From Polaribacter sargassicola (GTDB lineage: Bacteria > Bacteroidota > Bacteroidia > Flavobacteriales > Flavobacteriaceae): a stretch of 64,000 bases of DNA. The stretch is taken from assembly GCF_021991835.1 (NCBI RefSeq), contig NZ_JAHDAU010000008.1, positions 62,001-126,000 on the forward strand, in the 5' to 3' direction. Below are positions 1 to 8,984 of the stretch, piece by piece; the stretch's first letter is position 1, and each line of letters begins with the position of its first letter. A program made the translations under genes and the position numbers. Under the pieces are notes generated by a model that saw nothing but the letters and a program-made list of their open reading frames with translations, had not been told where the DNA came from and made no database searches.

Positions 1-1776
1 AGTGTAACTAAAAAGAGAATTATAAGTTAACCATTTAGCTATATCATAATCAAGCCTAATAGTTGTTCTAATCTCTTGTTGTTTAGAAGTTTGATTTGTA
101 TTTTCTTGTTCATGTAAAATATTAAAATCATAATTACCATAAAAATAATAGCTTCCATCGTCATTAAATGCAGGTAAAGATCTTGATGATGAGTATGCGT
201 GATTAAATGCTTGTGTTTGATAATTTTGCTCTCTATCTCTTTTTGATGTATTTAAAATAACTCCAAGGCTAAGTCTATCTGTTAACTCTGTAGATATTTT
301 TGTCATTAAGCTATAACTCTTATAACCTGTTACTTTGTCTAATCCTTGATCGTTAGTATAACTTATAGATGCATAATAATTACTTTTTTCTGACCCTCCA
401 GAAATGCTAAAATCAGCAATATTTCTTACAGCATCACGAAATAAGATATCAAACCAATCTACATTCATTTCAGAAACCTCTCTTATTCCTGCTATATATT
501 CTTCTTTTGAAATTCCACCTCTAGTATAAAGACCATCATAGTAAGCTACACCAACTCCTCCGTTAACTCCAATACCATCTTCTAATAAAGACAAAGAAAA
601 TTCTGCTCTTTCTTTAGAGTTCATTAAATCAAAATCTTCATAACGTGGTCTTGGCTTTATTGCTGTAGTATAATTAAAAGAAATTCTTGGTTTTCCTTTT
701 ATCCCTTTTTTAGTTGTAACCACAACAACTCCATTTGCTGCTCTAGTCCCGTAAATTGCGGTAGCTGATGCATCTTTTAATATTGTTAAAGATTCTATAT
801 CACTTGGGTTTAACCCACCAATTGAACTATTAAATGATTTTAAAAAATCTGGATCATTAAGTTGTTGCGGTGTTGCTGGTACTCCGTTTTCTAACATTAC
901 ACCATCTACTACCCAAATAGGCTCTGCATTACCACTAAGTGTTGCTGTTCCTCTAATTCTAATTCTAGGCGCTGCCCCTGGAGCCGCACTAGTATTTACA
1001 ACATCTACACCCGCTATTTGACCTTGCATCATACTCTCTATACTAGTATTACCTACAACATCTATATCTTTCATTTTAATTACAGACACCGCACTACTTG
1101 TTTCTCGTTTACTTTTAACTTGATAACCAGTAATTACAACCTCATCTAAGCTTTTTAAATCTTCTTCTAATTGAACATTGATAACTTTTTTATTACCTAT
1201 CAATATTTCTTGAGGTTTATAACCTAAGCTAGAAAAAATTAACACAGTAGATGCGTCTTGGCTTTTTAAAGTATATTTTCCTTCAAAATCTGTAACAACT
1301 CCTTTATTAGTACCTTTTATAACAACACTAGCTCCTGGCAAAGGTGTATTAAATTGGTCTGTAACTTGACCTGTAATTATTTCTTGTATATTTTTATTTG
1401 AGACTTCAGGTTTTTCCTCAATAACAATCATGTGATCGTCTAAAAGTTCAAAATTATAGTCTTCTTTTGGAATTGAACTTAATAATAAATCATTTAGTTT
1501 AATAATGCTTTTCTTTAAAGATATTGCAGGAAAATCTTTAAACATATCTGATCTATAAATAAAAGTATAGTCTGTTTGAGATTTTATTATATCAAATATC
1601 TCGTCAATAGTAACTGTTTTATTCTCTTCTATAACAATGTTTACATTTTGAGAAACGATATTGTTAGATGTAAAACTAAATGAAATAAAGCAAAACAATA
1701 GGAGTAATGTTCTCATAATAAATGTTTGAATTTTTTTTCTTATAAAGAAAAAATCTTTGGTAAAATTAATATTCAT
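1..1776 (-). CDS. SusC/RagA-family TonB-dependent outer-membrane transporter with STN domain (C-terminal part outside window)
   Basis: The minus-strand frame is open from an ATG at 1776 to the window edge (592 codons), so the C-terminal barrel is missing. A second ATG at 1716 (residue 21) begins a more typical signal peptide (MRTLLLLFCFISFSF) and may be the real start. Domains in order: STN/secretin-TonB N-terminal domain about 50-120, carboxypeptidase-regulatory-like domain about 135-205, a DEVVITGYQ segment near 211, then the TonB plug ending in a NGVVVVTTKKG stretch, then early barrel strands. The family imports oligomers (often glycans) using TonB energy. An STN domain normally signals through a FecR protein to an ECF sigma factor, and both lie immediately upstream. 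Substrate unknown; no SusD partner is visible in the window. Confidence 0.93.
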   Translation of the reverse strand, partial: MNINFTKDFFFIRKKIQTFIMRTLLLLFCFISFSFTSNNIVSQNVNIVIEENKTVTIDEIFDIIKSQTDYTFIYRSDMFKDFPAISLKKSIIKLNDLLLSSIPKEDYNFELLDDHMIVIEEKPEVSNKNIQEIITGQVTDQFNTPLPGASVVIKGTNKGVVTDFEGKYTLKSQDASTVLIFSSLGYKPQEILIGNKKVINVQLEEDLKSLDEVVITGYQVKSKRETSSAVSVIKMKDIDVVGNTSIESMMQGQIAGVDVVNTSAAPGAAPRIRIRGTATLSGNAEPIWVVDGVMLENGVPATPQQLNDPDFLKSFNSSIGGLNPSDIESLTILKDASATAIYGTRAANGVVVVTTKKGIKGKPRISFNYTTAIKPRPRYEDFDLMNSKERAEFSLSLLEDGIGVNGGVGVAYYDGLYTRGGISKEEYIAGIREVSEMNVDWFDILFRDAVRNIADFSISGGSEKSNYYASISYTNDQGLDKVTGYKSYSLMTKISTELTDRLSLGVILNTSKRDREQNYQTQAFNHAYSSSRSLPAFNDDGSYYFYGNYDFNILHEQENTNQTSKQQEIRTTIRLDYDIAKWLTYNSLFSYT

Positions 1777-1877
1777 AAATTTGTAAAGTGTTGGTTAATT
1801 ATTTAATTAATGCGCGTTGAATTCTTAGGGGTGAAAGCTAGAGTACTTTGAGCGGTATAAAACTTCATCCCTTTTTT
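1777..1877 (-). promoter_or_regulatory. fecR-susC intergenic leader
   Basis: About 100 bp separate the fecR stop from the transporter ATG. The minus strand reads AAGGGATGAAG, then CCGCTCAAAG, then CACCCCTAAG. GGGATGAA and TTCACCCC are nearly complementary (one A/C mismatch), and on the opposite strand the same arms pair through a G-U wobble. The position suggests a leader or an ECF-dependent promoter for the transporter, but this is inference from location and no gene is visible here. Confidence 0.3.
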
Positions 1878-3023
1878 TTATTTTAATATTATTTTCTTAT
1901 CATATACTACATAGTTTAGGTTAATATTTCTTTTAATAGGAACTAAAATCTCTTCTAAATTTAGTTTCTTACTTAAGACTCCATTAAACTGTATGTCTTC
2001 AAGTTTCTTATTTTCAATAATTATATCTATATCATACCATCTAGATAAAGCTTTCATAATTTCTTTTAATGATTTGCCTTTAAAAGAAAAAATTCCTTTT
2101 CTCCAAGCAGTTTCATTATAAACATTAACTGTTTTAATTTTAATTTTATCTTTTACATCACTTATAATAGATTGTTCATTTACTTTTAGCACCTCTTTAA
2201 ACGCTTCGTTATTTACAGCCACTTTTCCTTCAGCCAAAGTGGTATAAACACTAGCATCGTCTTTATAAGCTTTTATATTAAATTCAGTACCTAACACTTC
2301 TACTTCTTGCAGATTAGAAACCACTTTAAATTTTGCTCCATTATGGTTTTCACTAGAAGATACATCAAAATAAGCCTCTCCATACACAAGTTCTACTTTA
2401 CGCGTTTCTCCTTGCTTAAAGTGTACTGGATATTTTAATTTCGATTCAGAATTTAACCAAACCTTTGTGCCATCTGCCAAAATTATTTCAAATTTACCTC
2501 CTCTTGGCACAGTAAGGTAGTTGTATGAAATACGAGTATCTTCTTTTTTATTATATACTAATTGCTCTCCATTACTAGTAACATCTTCTGTATTATAATG
2601 TTTACCTTTTTCTAACGAAACACTTAATCCATCATCAAAAGTTAAAATAGCTTTATCTCCACCAGGCTCTACGGCTTCTACAAAGGTGTTTAAAACCTCT
2701 GTTGGTTTCTGATTTTGCACAAAATAATACGATAGTGAGAACATAAAAACCACTACAGCTGCCGCTGCATATTTAGACCAAATTGGTAAAATACGTCTCT
2801 TTGGTTTTTCTTGTTTCTCTATAGCGCTCCATAATTTTTCATACGCTACATCAACATCTGGTTTACTTAATAAGGTGTTAACATCATAATAATCTTTTAC
2901 ATATTCTTTAAATATTTCTTGATTTTCTTTTTTTCTTAACAATTCCTTAAGATCACTTAACTCTTGTGACGATATTGTATCTGTTAAGTATTTTACGGTT
3001 ATTTTTTTCAACACTTTTTGCAT
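1878..3023 (-). CDS. FecR-family anti-sigma regulator
   Basis: 381 aa with an ATG start at 3023. The N-terminal ~80 residues are a cytoplasmic sigma-binding region. One transmembrane helix lies near residues 85-103 (YAAAAVVVFMFSLSYYFV). A periplasmic FecR domain follows at about 165-260 (LTVPRGGKFEIILADGTKVWL), and the C-terminal ~70 residues match the DUF4974-type domain that contacts the transporter's STN domain (GIFSFKGKSLKEIMKALSRWY). The family relays occupancy of an outer-membrane transporter to an ECF sigma factor. The STN transporter is directly downstream on the same strand, and the sigma factor is divergent next door, so the three parts form one trans-envelope signalling unit. Confidence 0.93.
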   Translation of the reverse strand: MQKVLKKITVKYLTDTISSQELSDLKELLRKKENQEIFKEYVKDYYDVNTLLSKPDVDVAYEKLWSAIEKQEKPKRRILPIWSKYAAAAVVVFMFSLSYYFVQNQKPTEVLNTFVEAVEPGGDKAILTFDDGLSVSLEKGKHYNTEDVTSNGEQLVYNKKEDTRISYNYLTVPRGGKFEIILADGTKVWLNSESKLKYPVHFKQGETRKVELVYGEAYFDVSSSENHNGAKFKVVSNLQEVEVLGTEFNIKAYKDDASVYTTLAEGKVAVNNEAFKEVLKVNEQSIISDVKDKIKIKTVNVYNETAWRKGIFSFKGKSLKEIMKALSRWYDIDIIIENKKLEDIQFNGVLSKKLNLEEILVPIKRNINLNYVVYDKKIILK

Positions 3024-3131
3024 TTTTTTAAACTTTATATTACCAATACGTTAATTTATTGTTTTACCCTTAGTCAAATTTTGTTTTTTTTTTGTCATAT
3101 TTGCGTTTTAATTGAAAAAAACGAAAACATT

Positions 3132-3722
3132 TTGGAAGTTTTTATTAACGATTCTATACTTGCTAAAAAAATTAAAAAGGGCGATAGGAGATCATTTAGG
3201 CTTTTATTTGATCGTTATTACAAGAAACTTTTAGATTACGCAACAACTTACACCAACGATACTCAAGAAGCAGAAGACATCGTACAACAAACTTTTATAA
3301 TACTCTGGACTAACAGACTAAAAATAAATACTGAAAAATCCATAAAAAGTTATTTATACAGAATAACACACAACACTTATATTGACACTTACAGAAAACA
3401 AAAAAATAGAGATGCTTTTTTTGATGAGTTTAAAGAAAAAGCACTTAGAGATAGAATTGCAACAGATCCTGATGCTTTAGAACAACGTACCAAAAAATTA
3501 AAAAAAGTAATTGAAACACTACCAGAAAAATGTAAAGAGATTTTGTATATGAATAAGTTTGAAGGACTTAAATACAAAGAAATTTCAGAAAAACTAGGTA
3601 TTTCTATAAAAACGGTAGAGTCTCATATTTACACAGCTTATAAAAAAATACGTGAAGCATTTAAAGATGATGACTTATTCTTATTTTTCTTGTATAAATT
3701 TATAAAAGACACTAAAAAATAA
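3132..3722 (+). CDS. ECF RNA polymerase sigma factor, partner of the adjacent FecR
   Basis: A sigma-70 region 2 (GDRRSFRLLFDRYYKKLLDY, then EAEDIVQQTFIILW) is followed by a region 4 helix-turn-helix (LPEKCKEILYMNKFEG, then YKEISEKLGISIKTVESHI). The frame is open back to a TTG at 3018 but has no ATG before the conserved core. The extra N-terminal residues are hydrophobic, unlike any sigma factor, and would overlap the divergent fecR start. I therefore choose the TTG at 3132; ATT at 3129 or 3144 are alternatives. The protein is about 196 aa, normal for the family. It sits divergently from fecR rather than in the usual sigma-fecR-susC order. A strong hairpin terminator follows. Confidence 0.88.
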   Translation: MEVFINDSILAKKIKKGDRRSFRLLFDRYYKKLLDYATTYTNDTQEAEDIVQQTFIILWTNRLKINTEKSIKSYLYRITHNTYIDTYRKQKNRDAFFDEFKEKALRDRIATDPDALEQRTKKLKKVIETLPEKCKEILYMNKFEGLKYKEISEKLGISIKTVESHIYTAYKKIREAFKDDDLFLFFLYKFIKDTKK

Positions 3723-3741
3723 ACTCTTTAAATTTAGTTCA

Positions 3742-3774
3742 AAAAAAAAGCATCTCATAATTGAGATGCTTTTT
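3742..3774. terminator. Bidirectional hairpin terminator between the sigma gene and tRNA-Asp
   Basis: GCATCTCA at 3750-3757 pairs with TGAGATGC at 3762-3769 around a 4-nt loop. The hairpin is flanked by an A-run on the left and a T-run on the right, so it can terminate the plus-strand sigma gene and the minus-strand tRNA. Confidence 0.8.
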
Positions 3775-3775
3775 G

Positions 3776-3849
3776 CGGTCTGGACGGGACTCGAACCCGC
3801 GACCCCCTGCGTGACAGGCAGGTATTCTAACCAGCTGAACTACCAGACC
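3776..3849 (-). tRNA. tRNA-Asp (anticodon GTC)
   Basis: The minus strand folds as a cloverleaf. The acceptor is GGTCTGG/CCAGACC with discriminator G. The D-arm region is AGTTCAGCTGGTTAGAA. The anticodon arm is CCTGC-CTGTCAC-GCAGG with GTC in the loop, and the T-arm contains GGTTCGAGTCC. The length is 74 nt with no encoded CCA. A terminator hairpin follows on its 3' side. Confidence 0.97.
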
Positions 3850-3913
3850 GTTGCTTTTAGCGGTTGCAAATATAATACTTTTTATAATATCTGCAAGTTT
3901 AAAATAAAAAAAA

Positions 3914-4834
3914 TTAAATATTTTTTCTTCTACTAATTAAATAAGCCATTAAAACATCATTAAAACCTTTATTTATATCTACAGAAACGTAATCTATTTT
4001 AAACTGTAAACACCTCTTTTTTAAATTACTAAAATAATCTCCTACAGATTTTTCATATTCTTTTTTAATATTTTCTGCAAAAACATTTATTTCTTCACCT
4101 GTTTCTACATCAACAAATTTTTTAGGTGTATTTTCAAAATTGAGGTTCAATTCTGTTTTCCCATCAAAAGTATGAAACAAAACCACTTCGTGTTTATTAT
4201 ATTTTAAATGACGTAAAGCTTCAAATAACTCATCATTATTTTTTGAAGTTTGAAACATATCTGTAAATAAAAAAATTAAAGATCGCCTATGCATCTTTTC
4301 TGCAATTTCATGTAAATATTTATATGTTTCTGTTTTTGCATCAGAATTAGAAATCAACAATTGATCTAATTGATGTAACAACATTTTTCTATGACGCTCA
4401 CTTCCTTTTTCTGGCGCATAATATTCATAAGTATCAGAATAAATACTTAACCCTACCGCATCTCTTTGTCTTTTTAAAATTTCCATTAAAGAAGCCGCAG
4501 CAACAGCAGAAAAACCAACTTTATTTAAACTGTTTAAAGTTTGCTTTTTAACCAAAGGATAATGCATAGATGCAGAATTATCTATAATTATATGGCAACG
4601 TAAATTGGTTTCTTCTTCGTATTTTTTGGTATAAAGCTTTTCTGTTTTAGCAAATAATTTCCAATCTATATGCCTAGTACTTTCTCCTTTATTGTATAAT
4701 TTATGCTCAGAAAACTCCACAGAAAATCCATGAAACGGACTTTTATGAATACCTGTTACAAAACCTTCTACAACTTGTTTTGCAAGTATGTCTAAATTTT
4801 TTATTTCTGATGATTGTACTTCAGATAAATTCAT
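3914..4834 (-). CDS. DUF58 domain-containing protein (vWA-like)
   Basis: 306 aa, ATG start. It shows the DUF58 signature (STRHIDWKLFAKTEKLYTKK, about residues 52-72) followed by a von Willebrand A-like core with a MIDAS-type DNSASM near residue 88. There is no signal peptide or membrane helix. DUF58 proteins are usually found with MoxR ATPases and vWA/TPR membrane proteins in putative chaperone or metal-insertion operons, but no MoxR gene is visible here. It lies one base downstream of the M1 aminopeptidase stop, so the two are probably co-transcribed. The exact role is unknown. Confidence 0.88.
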   Translation of the reverse strand: MNLSEVQSSEIKNLDILAKQVVEGFVTGIHKSPFHGFSVEFSEHKLYNKGESTRHIDWKLFAKTEKLYTKKYEEETNLRCHIIIDNSASMHYPLVKKQTLNSLNKVGFSAVAAASLMEILKRQRDAVGLSIYSDTYEYYAPEKGSERHRKMLLHQLDQLLISNSDAKTETYKYLHEIAEKMHRRSLIFLFTDMFQTSKNNDELFEALRHLKYNKHEVVLFHTFDGKTELNLNFENTPKKFVDVETGEEINVFAENIKKEYEKSVGDYFSNLKKRCLQFKIDYVSVDINKGFNDVLMAYLISRRKNI

Positions 4835-4835
4835 A

Positions 4836-7397
4836 CTATTTTTTAATGCTTTGAGCTCGTGTTAAATTATCTGTAGTTTGTAATAATTTTGTCAACAAAA
4901 TTGGATTATAATCTTGGTTTTCACTTAAAAATTCTTCTAAAATAGCGTATGCTTCTTTAGATGAATATTTACCAATAGAACTTGCCAACCATCCTTTAGG
5001 AAAGAAAATATCACCTGTTAATTGTACTTCTTCTAATTTTTCTAAAACAGATTTTAAATGTTTTACAGATGTTTTTTGCCTTAACGGATGATGTATATTA
5101 CTCAAAGCTGTTTGCACCCAAGATTCATTTGCTCTGTTTTCTTTTTGTAAAAGTGATGTCATAAAAGCATCTCTTACATTTTTATTTGTAGATAAAGAAG
5201 GTAACAACCACTTAAAACGATCTAATCTATCATTATTAGTGATTTTAGTTTGTTGTTCTTGTAAAATTTCTACTGTTTTTGGATGCTCTAAAATAGCCAA
5301 CTTCATTGCTAAAGAAGTAAAATTATTCTCATTTAAAAACAAATTTTCAATCTGTTTAGTTTTACTCCAAATTGCATATAAATTTTCTTTTCCTGCTTCT
5401 GAAATCACTATAGATTGATACAAACCAAACAGGGTTCTTTTTATATTTTTAGGTTGATTACTTTCTAACAATTGCAACACTTCTTTTTCTGTATTTTCTG
5501 CAATTTCTGTTTGCTGTTTTTCTGTTAAAAATGTCCAAAAAACAGCTTGAATTCTACCTGACAAATAACTTGTTATCAATTCGTTTTTTTCCTCTTTAAT
5601 TGCTGATAAAAATATTTGAAATGTTTCTAGCGGACTAACCTCACCAATTAACATATTTTCATACAAATTGATAAATTGATACCCTCTAGAAACCTCATCA
5701 TTAATATGTTGATAGGTATCAATATCTTTTTTATAAATAGGAAAAACTCCGTAACCAAATCCGTTTGTATTGTATAAAACCTGACCCGGTTTAAAGTCTT
5801 TTGTTGCGGATGTAATATCAAAAGATTTACCCATATTTTTAATATTGATATTTTTTTGATATCCTCTTTCATCAATCAATTTTATCTTAAAAGATTGTGT
5901 CCAAACTTTTTCTGAACCGTCTTCTGCTTTTTGATGAATTACAAACTTGGTTACATTTCCTTTTTCATTCAACTCTATTTCTTCATAAAAAATAGGTCTT
6001 CCGGCAGAATTTACCCAAACATCAGACCAATTTTTAATATTTCCTTCAGATTTCTCATCAAAAATACCAACCAATTCACTCCAATCGGCATTTGAGTTTT
6101 TATAGGTTTTTATGTATTCTTGAATGCCTGATTGAAAAACTTCTTCACCTAAAAGTGCTTCTAACTGACGCATCATAATTGGTGCTTTATTGTAAATAAT
6201 TCTTCCGTATAAAGAACCTGCGTCTTTTAAATTCCCTAAATATTGACGAATAGCATTTGTGCCTTTTGTTCTGTCTTCAGAATAAGCGCTTGGGTAATGC
6301 GTCATCATAAAATTTAAATCATGATTTATTTCTGGAAAAACCGGATTCATAATTTTATCTGCCATAAAATTGGCAAAAACTTCTTTCATCCAAACATCAT
6401 TAAACCAACGCATGGTTACCAAATCTCCAAACCACATGTGCGATGTTTCATGTGCAATTAATTTTGCTCTACTTAGCTTTCTATTTTCTGTAGCATTTTT
6501 ATCTAAAAACAAAGACGATTGTCTGTACTGAATTGCACCAACATGTTCCATACCTCCATACTGAAAAGGTGGAATAGCAGCAAAATCCATTTTTTGAAAT
6601 GGAAATTTTACTTGCGTATAATCCTCTAAAAAATCTAATGATTTTTGATGAATTTTAAACACTTCATCTACACTTTCTGCAATTTTTTCTTTATCATTTT
6701 CTCTATATAAAAAACGCATATCAAAAGCACCTGGATTTTTTATTTCTTCAGTAAATTTACCTGCTACAAAAGAAAATAAATAGGTACTCATTAAGTCTGA
6801 TGTCTTAAAAGTATGTTCTATAAAATCATCTATTTCTAAACTACTTTCTTTAAAACCACCTGCCAAAACTTGCCAATCTTTAGGTGCTGTTATTCTTAAA
6901 TTATACTTGGCTTTTATGTCTGGTTGATCAAAACAAGGAAATAACGTGCTTGCTCTATCTGGCACCAATAAAGTATATAAAAATTCTTCATTTCTATTTA
7001 AAGATTGTTCTCCTGCATCAAAAAGTATTTCTACAGAATTAACACCTAAAACCAATGCTGATTTATCTATAATAACATGTTCTTTTTGATGATTAATTAC
7101 AGCCGTTTTGTTGTTAATTTTTATTGATTTTAATTTAGAAGCTTCTTCATTAAAATCTAAATACACATCATTTTTTAAATCGTTAACTGTAAAATCTACC
7201 ACTAATTTAGACGGGATTGGGCTTTGTTTTTCTTTAGGAATTTTAAAATCTAAATTATAAACAACATCGGCAATTTGTTGTTTTCTATATGTTGCCAACT
7301 CATAAGAAATTCCTTTTTCTAGGGTTAATTTTTCTTCTTGTTTATTACAAGATATTAAAAGGAAAAAGCATAAAATTAATGATACATAGAATTTCAT
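4836..7397 (-). CDS. M1-family zinc aminopeptidase lipoprotein
   Basis: The frame extends to a TTG at 7448, but the ATG at 7397 gives a textbook lipoprotein leader (MKFYVSLILCFFLLISC) and avoids overlap with the trxA terminator. The product is 853 aa. The zinc site HETSHMWFGD begins near residue 316, with the third ligand Glu about 18 residues on (WMKEVFAN). The substrate-recognition motif is GGMEH rather than the common GAMEN. The long C-terminal alpha-helical domain is present. It probably trims N-terminal residues from peptides on the periplasmic or surface face of a membrane. The DUF58 gene follows immediately. Confidence 0.92.
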   Translation of the reverse strand: MKFYVSLILCFFLLISCNKQEEKLTLEKGISYELATYRKQQIADVVYNLDFKIPKEKQSPIPSKLVVDFTVNDLKNDVYLDFNEEASKLKSIKINNKTAVINHQKEHVIIDKSALVLGVNSVEILFDAGEQSLNRNEEFLYTLLVPDRASTLFPCFDQPDIKAKYNLRITAPKDWQVLAGGFKESSLEIDDFIEHTFKTSDLMSTYLFSFVAGKFTEEIKNPGAFDMRFLYRENDKEKIAESVDEVFKIHQKSLDFLEDYTQVKFPFQKMDFAAIPPFQYGGMEHVGAIQYRQSSLFLDKNATENRKLSRAKLIAHETSHMWFGDLVTMRWFNDVWMKEVFANFMADKIMNPVFPEINHDLNFMMTHYPSAYSEDRTKGTNAIRQYLGNLKDAGSLYGRIIYNKAPIMMRQLEALLGEEVFQSGIQEYIKTYKNSNADWSELVGIFDEKSEGNIKNWSDVWVNSAGRPIFYEEIELNEKGNVTKFVIHQKAEDGSEKVWTQSFKIKLIDERGYQKNINIKNMGKSFDITSATKDFKPGQVLYNTNGFGYGVFPIYKKDIDTYQHINDEVSRGYQFINLYENMLIGEVSPLETFQIFLSAIKEEKNELITSYLSGRIQAVFWTFLTEKQQTEIAENTEKEVLQLLESNQPKNIKRTLFGLYQSIVISEAGKENLYAIWSKTKQIENLFLNENNFTSLAMKLAILEHPKTVEILQEQQTKITNNDRLDRFKWLLPSLSTNKNVRDAFMTSLLQKENRANESWVQTALSNIHHPLRQKTSVKHLKSVLEKLEEVQLTGDIFFPKGWLASSIGKYSSKEAYAILEEFLSENQDYNPILLTKLLQTTDNLTRAQSIKK

Positions 7398-7423
7398 ATA
7401 AAAAAATTTAGATTTTTTAAAAA

Positions 7424-7454
7424 TAAAAAAAGGTTTGACGTTAGCCAAACCTTT
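7424..7454 (-). terminator. trxA terminator
   Basis: On the minus strand AAAGGTTTG pairs with CAAACCTTT (7446-7454 with 7429-7437) around an 8-nt loop and is followed by a run of U. It falls between trxA and the aminopeptidase ATG, which supports the shorter start chosen for the aminopeptidase. Confidence 0.75.
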
Positions 7455-7482
7455 AACTTATTTAAAATGTTAATACTACTTA

Positions 7483-7800
7483 TTATATAGCAGCATCAAT
7501 TTTACCTGTGTAAACATTTTTAGGCGCAACACCTACTTGTTTATCTACAACTTCTCCGTCTTTAAAGATTAAAACAGTTGGTATATTTCTAACACCATAC
7601 TTAGCTGCAAATTCTTGATTAGCATCTACATCTACTTTACCAACAACAGCTTTACCTTCGTATTCTGCATGAATTTCATCTACAATTGGTCCTACCATTC
7701 TACAAGGTCCACACCAAGCAGCCCAAAAATCTACTAATACTGGTTTGTCTGATTTTAATACTACTTCATCAAAATTTGCGTCTGTTATCTCTAATGCCAT
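7483..7800 (-). CDS. trxA: Thioredoxin
   Basis: 105 aa, the standard thioredoxin length, with the redox motif WCGPC near residues 29-33, the conserved cis-Pro segment NIPT and the FWAAWCGPC context. It is a cytoplasmic disulfide reductase. It can serve as electron donor for CysH-type PAPS reductases, and a cysH gene lies in this window. It appears monocistronic: a perfect -7 element lies upstream and a hairpin terminator downstream. Confidence 0.97.
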   Translation of the reverse strand: MALEITDANFDEVVLKSDKPVLVDFWAAWCGPCRMVGPIVDEIHAEYEGKAVVGKVDVDANQEFAAKYGVRNIPTVLIFKDGEVVDKQVGVAPKNVYTGKIDAAI

Positions 7801-7839
7801 TTTTTATATTTTAAAATTGTTTTTTTCCGTTTTAAGCTA

Positions 7840-7847
7840 CAAAAGTA
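7840..7847 (-). promoter_or_regulatory. trxA promoter -7 element
   Basis: The minus strand reads TACTTTTG, an exact match to the Bacteroidota -7 consensus TAnnTTTG. It implies a leader of roughly 35 nt before the trxA ATG. A TTTG lies about 25 bp further upstream, slightly beyond usual -33 spacing. Confidence 0.55.
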
Positions 7848-7928
7848 AACAATTTATTTACTTTCTAGATTTCAAAAAAATTACTTTTTACTATTTGTCT
7901 ATAAATTGTACTTATGCTTACAACTAAA

Positions 7929-7973
7929 AATTCATCAAAAAAGAAGCTTTTTAAATCTTTTTTCTGATGAATT
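7929..7973 (-). terminator. Hairpin downstream of metF
   Basis: AATTCATCA (7929-7937) and TGATGAATT (7965-7973) form a 9-bp stem that continues into an A-rich/T-rich inner stem. On the minus strand a U-tract follows. It lies just past the metF stop and upstream of the trxA promoter, so it probably ends the met transcript. Confidence 0.55.
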
Positions 7974-8005
7974 CTTAAAAATAAACTTATAAAAAAATTA
8001 CTTTC

Positions 8006-8962
8006 TTAAAATAATTCTGATGCAATTGCATGTATATTATCACTTTTCCCCATAGAATAGTAATGTAAAAATGGCACACCTGCTTCTTTTAATTCTTTAG
8101 ATTGCTGTATAGCAAACTCAATACCAACTTGTCTTACCGCTTTATTGTCTTTACAACCTTCTACAGCTTCTATTAAATCTTCTGGCAAATCTATCTTAAA
8201 AACTTGCGGTAAAATTTGCAGATGTCTTTTTACTGCCAAAGGTTTAATACCTGGTATAATAGGTACTGTAATACCCATTTCTCTTGCTTTTTTAACAAAT
8301 TCAAAATATTTTTTATTATCAAAAAACATCTGTGTTACCACATAATCTGCACCGGCATCTACCTTTTGTTTTAAACGTTTTAAATCTGTATTTAAAGACG
8401 GAGATTCCATATGCTTTTCTGGGTAACCAGCAACACCAATACAAAAATCGTAATTGTGTTCTACCTTAATATCATCATGCAAATATTTTCCTTTATTTAA
8501 ATTAGATATTTGCGTTACTAAATCGCTTGCAAAAGCATTACCACCTTGTGTTGGTTTAAAATAAGGTTCGTCTTTTCTTGCGTCTCCTCTTAAAGCCACC
8601 ACATTATCTAACCCTAAATAATGGCAATCTACCAAAACATACTCTGTTTCTTCTTTTGTAAACCCACCACACAATAAATGCGGAATAGCATCTACTTTAT
8701 ATTTATGCATGATAGAAGCACAAATACCAACAGTTCCTGGACGCATTCGGGTAATTCTTTTATCTAAAAGTCCGTTTCCTTTATCTACGTATACATACTC
8801 TTCTCTAGAAGTTGTTACGTCTATAAATGGCGGATTAAATTCCATTAACGGATCTATATTATTATATAAATCTTGAATATTTTTTCCTTTTTGAGGCGGA
8901 ATTACCTCAAAAGAAAACAATGTTTTTCCGTTTGCCTTTTTTATATGGTCTGTAACTTTCAT
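8006..8962 (-). CDS. metF: Methylenetetrahydrofolate reductase
   Basis: 318 aa. It has the TIM-barrel MetF signatures FSFEVIPPQKGKN near the N-terminus, VTTSREE near residue 50, LRGDARKDEP and AGADYVVTQMFFDN. It reduces 5,10-methylene-THF to 5-methyl-THF with FAD and supplies the methyl donor for MetH. It is the last gene of the metH1-ABM-metH2-metF group, separated from metH2 by 319 bp that hold a tiny ORF and a repeat. It may therefore be transcribed partly on its own. Confidence 0.96.
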   Translation of the reverse strand: MKVTDHIKKANGKTLFSFEVIPPQKGKNIQDLYNNIDPLMEFNPPFIDVTTSREEYVYVDKGNGLLDKRITRMRPGTVGICASIMHKYKVDAIPHLLCGGFTKEETEYVLVDCHYLGLDNVVALRGDARKDEPYFKPTQGGNAFASDLVTQISNLNKGKYLHDDIKVEHNYDFCIGVAGYPEKHMESPSLNTDLKRLKQKVDAGADYVVTQMFFDNKKYFEFVKKAREMGITVPIIPGIKPLAVKRHLQILPQVFKIDLPEDLIEAVEGCKDNKAVRQVGIEFAIQQSKELKEAGVPFLHYYSMGKSDNIHAIASELF

Positions 8963-8984
8963 TAATACTTAATTATTGCTGTAT

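Noticed and set aside
3018..3131. 38-residue N-terminal extension of the ECF sigma factor
   Set aside because: It begins with TTG, overlaps the divergent fecR start and is hydrophobic, unlike sigma region 1.2/2 sequences.
7398..7448. 17-residue N-terminal extension of the M1 aminopeptidase
   Set aside because: It starts with TTG inside the trxA terminator and would bury the lipoprotein signal peptide that begins at 7397.
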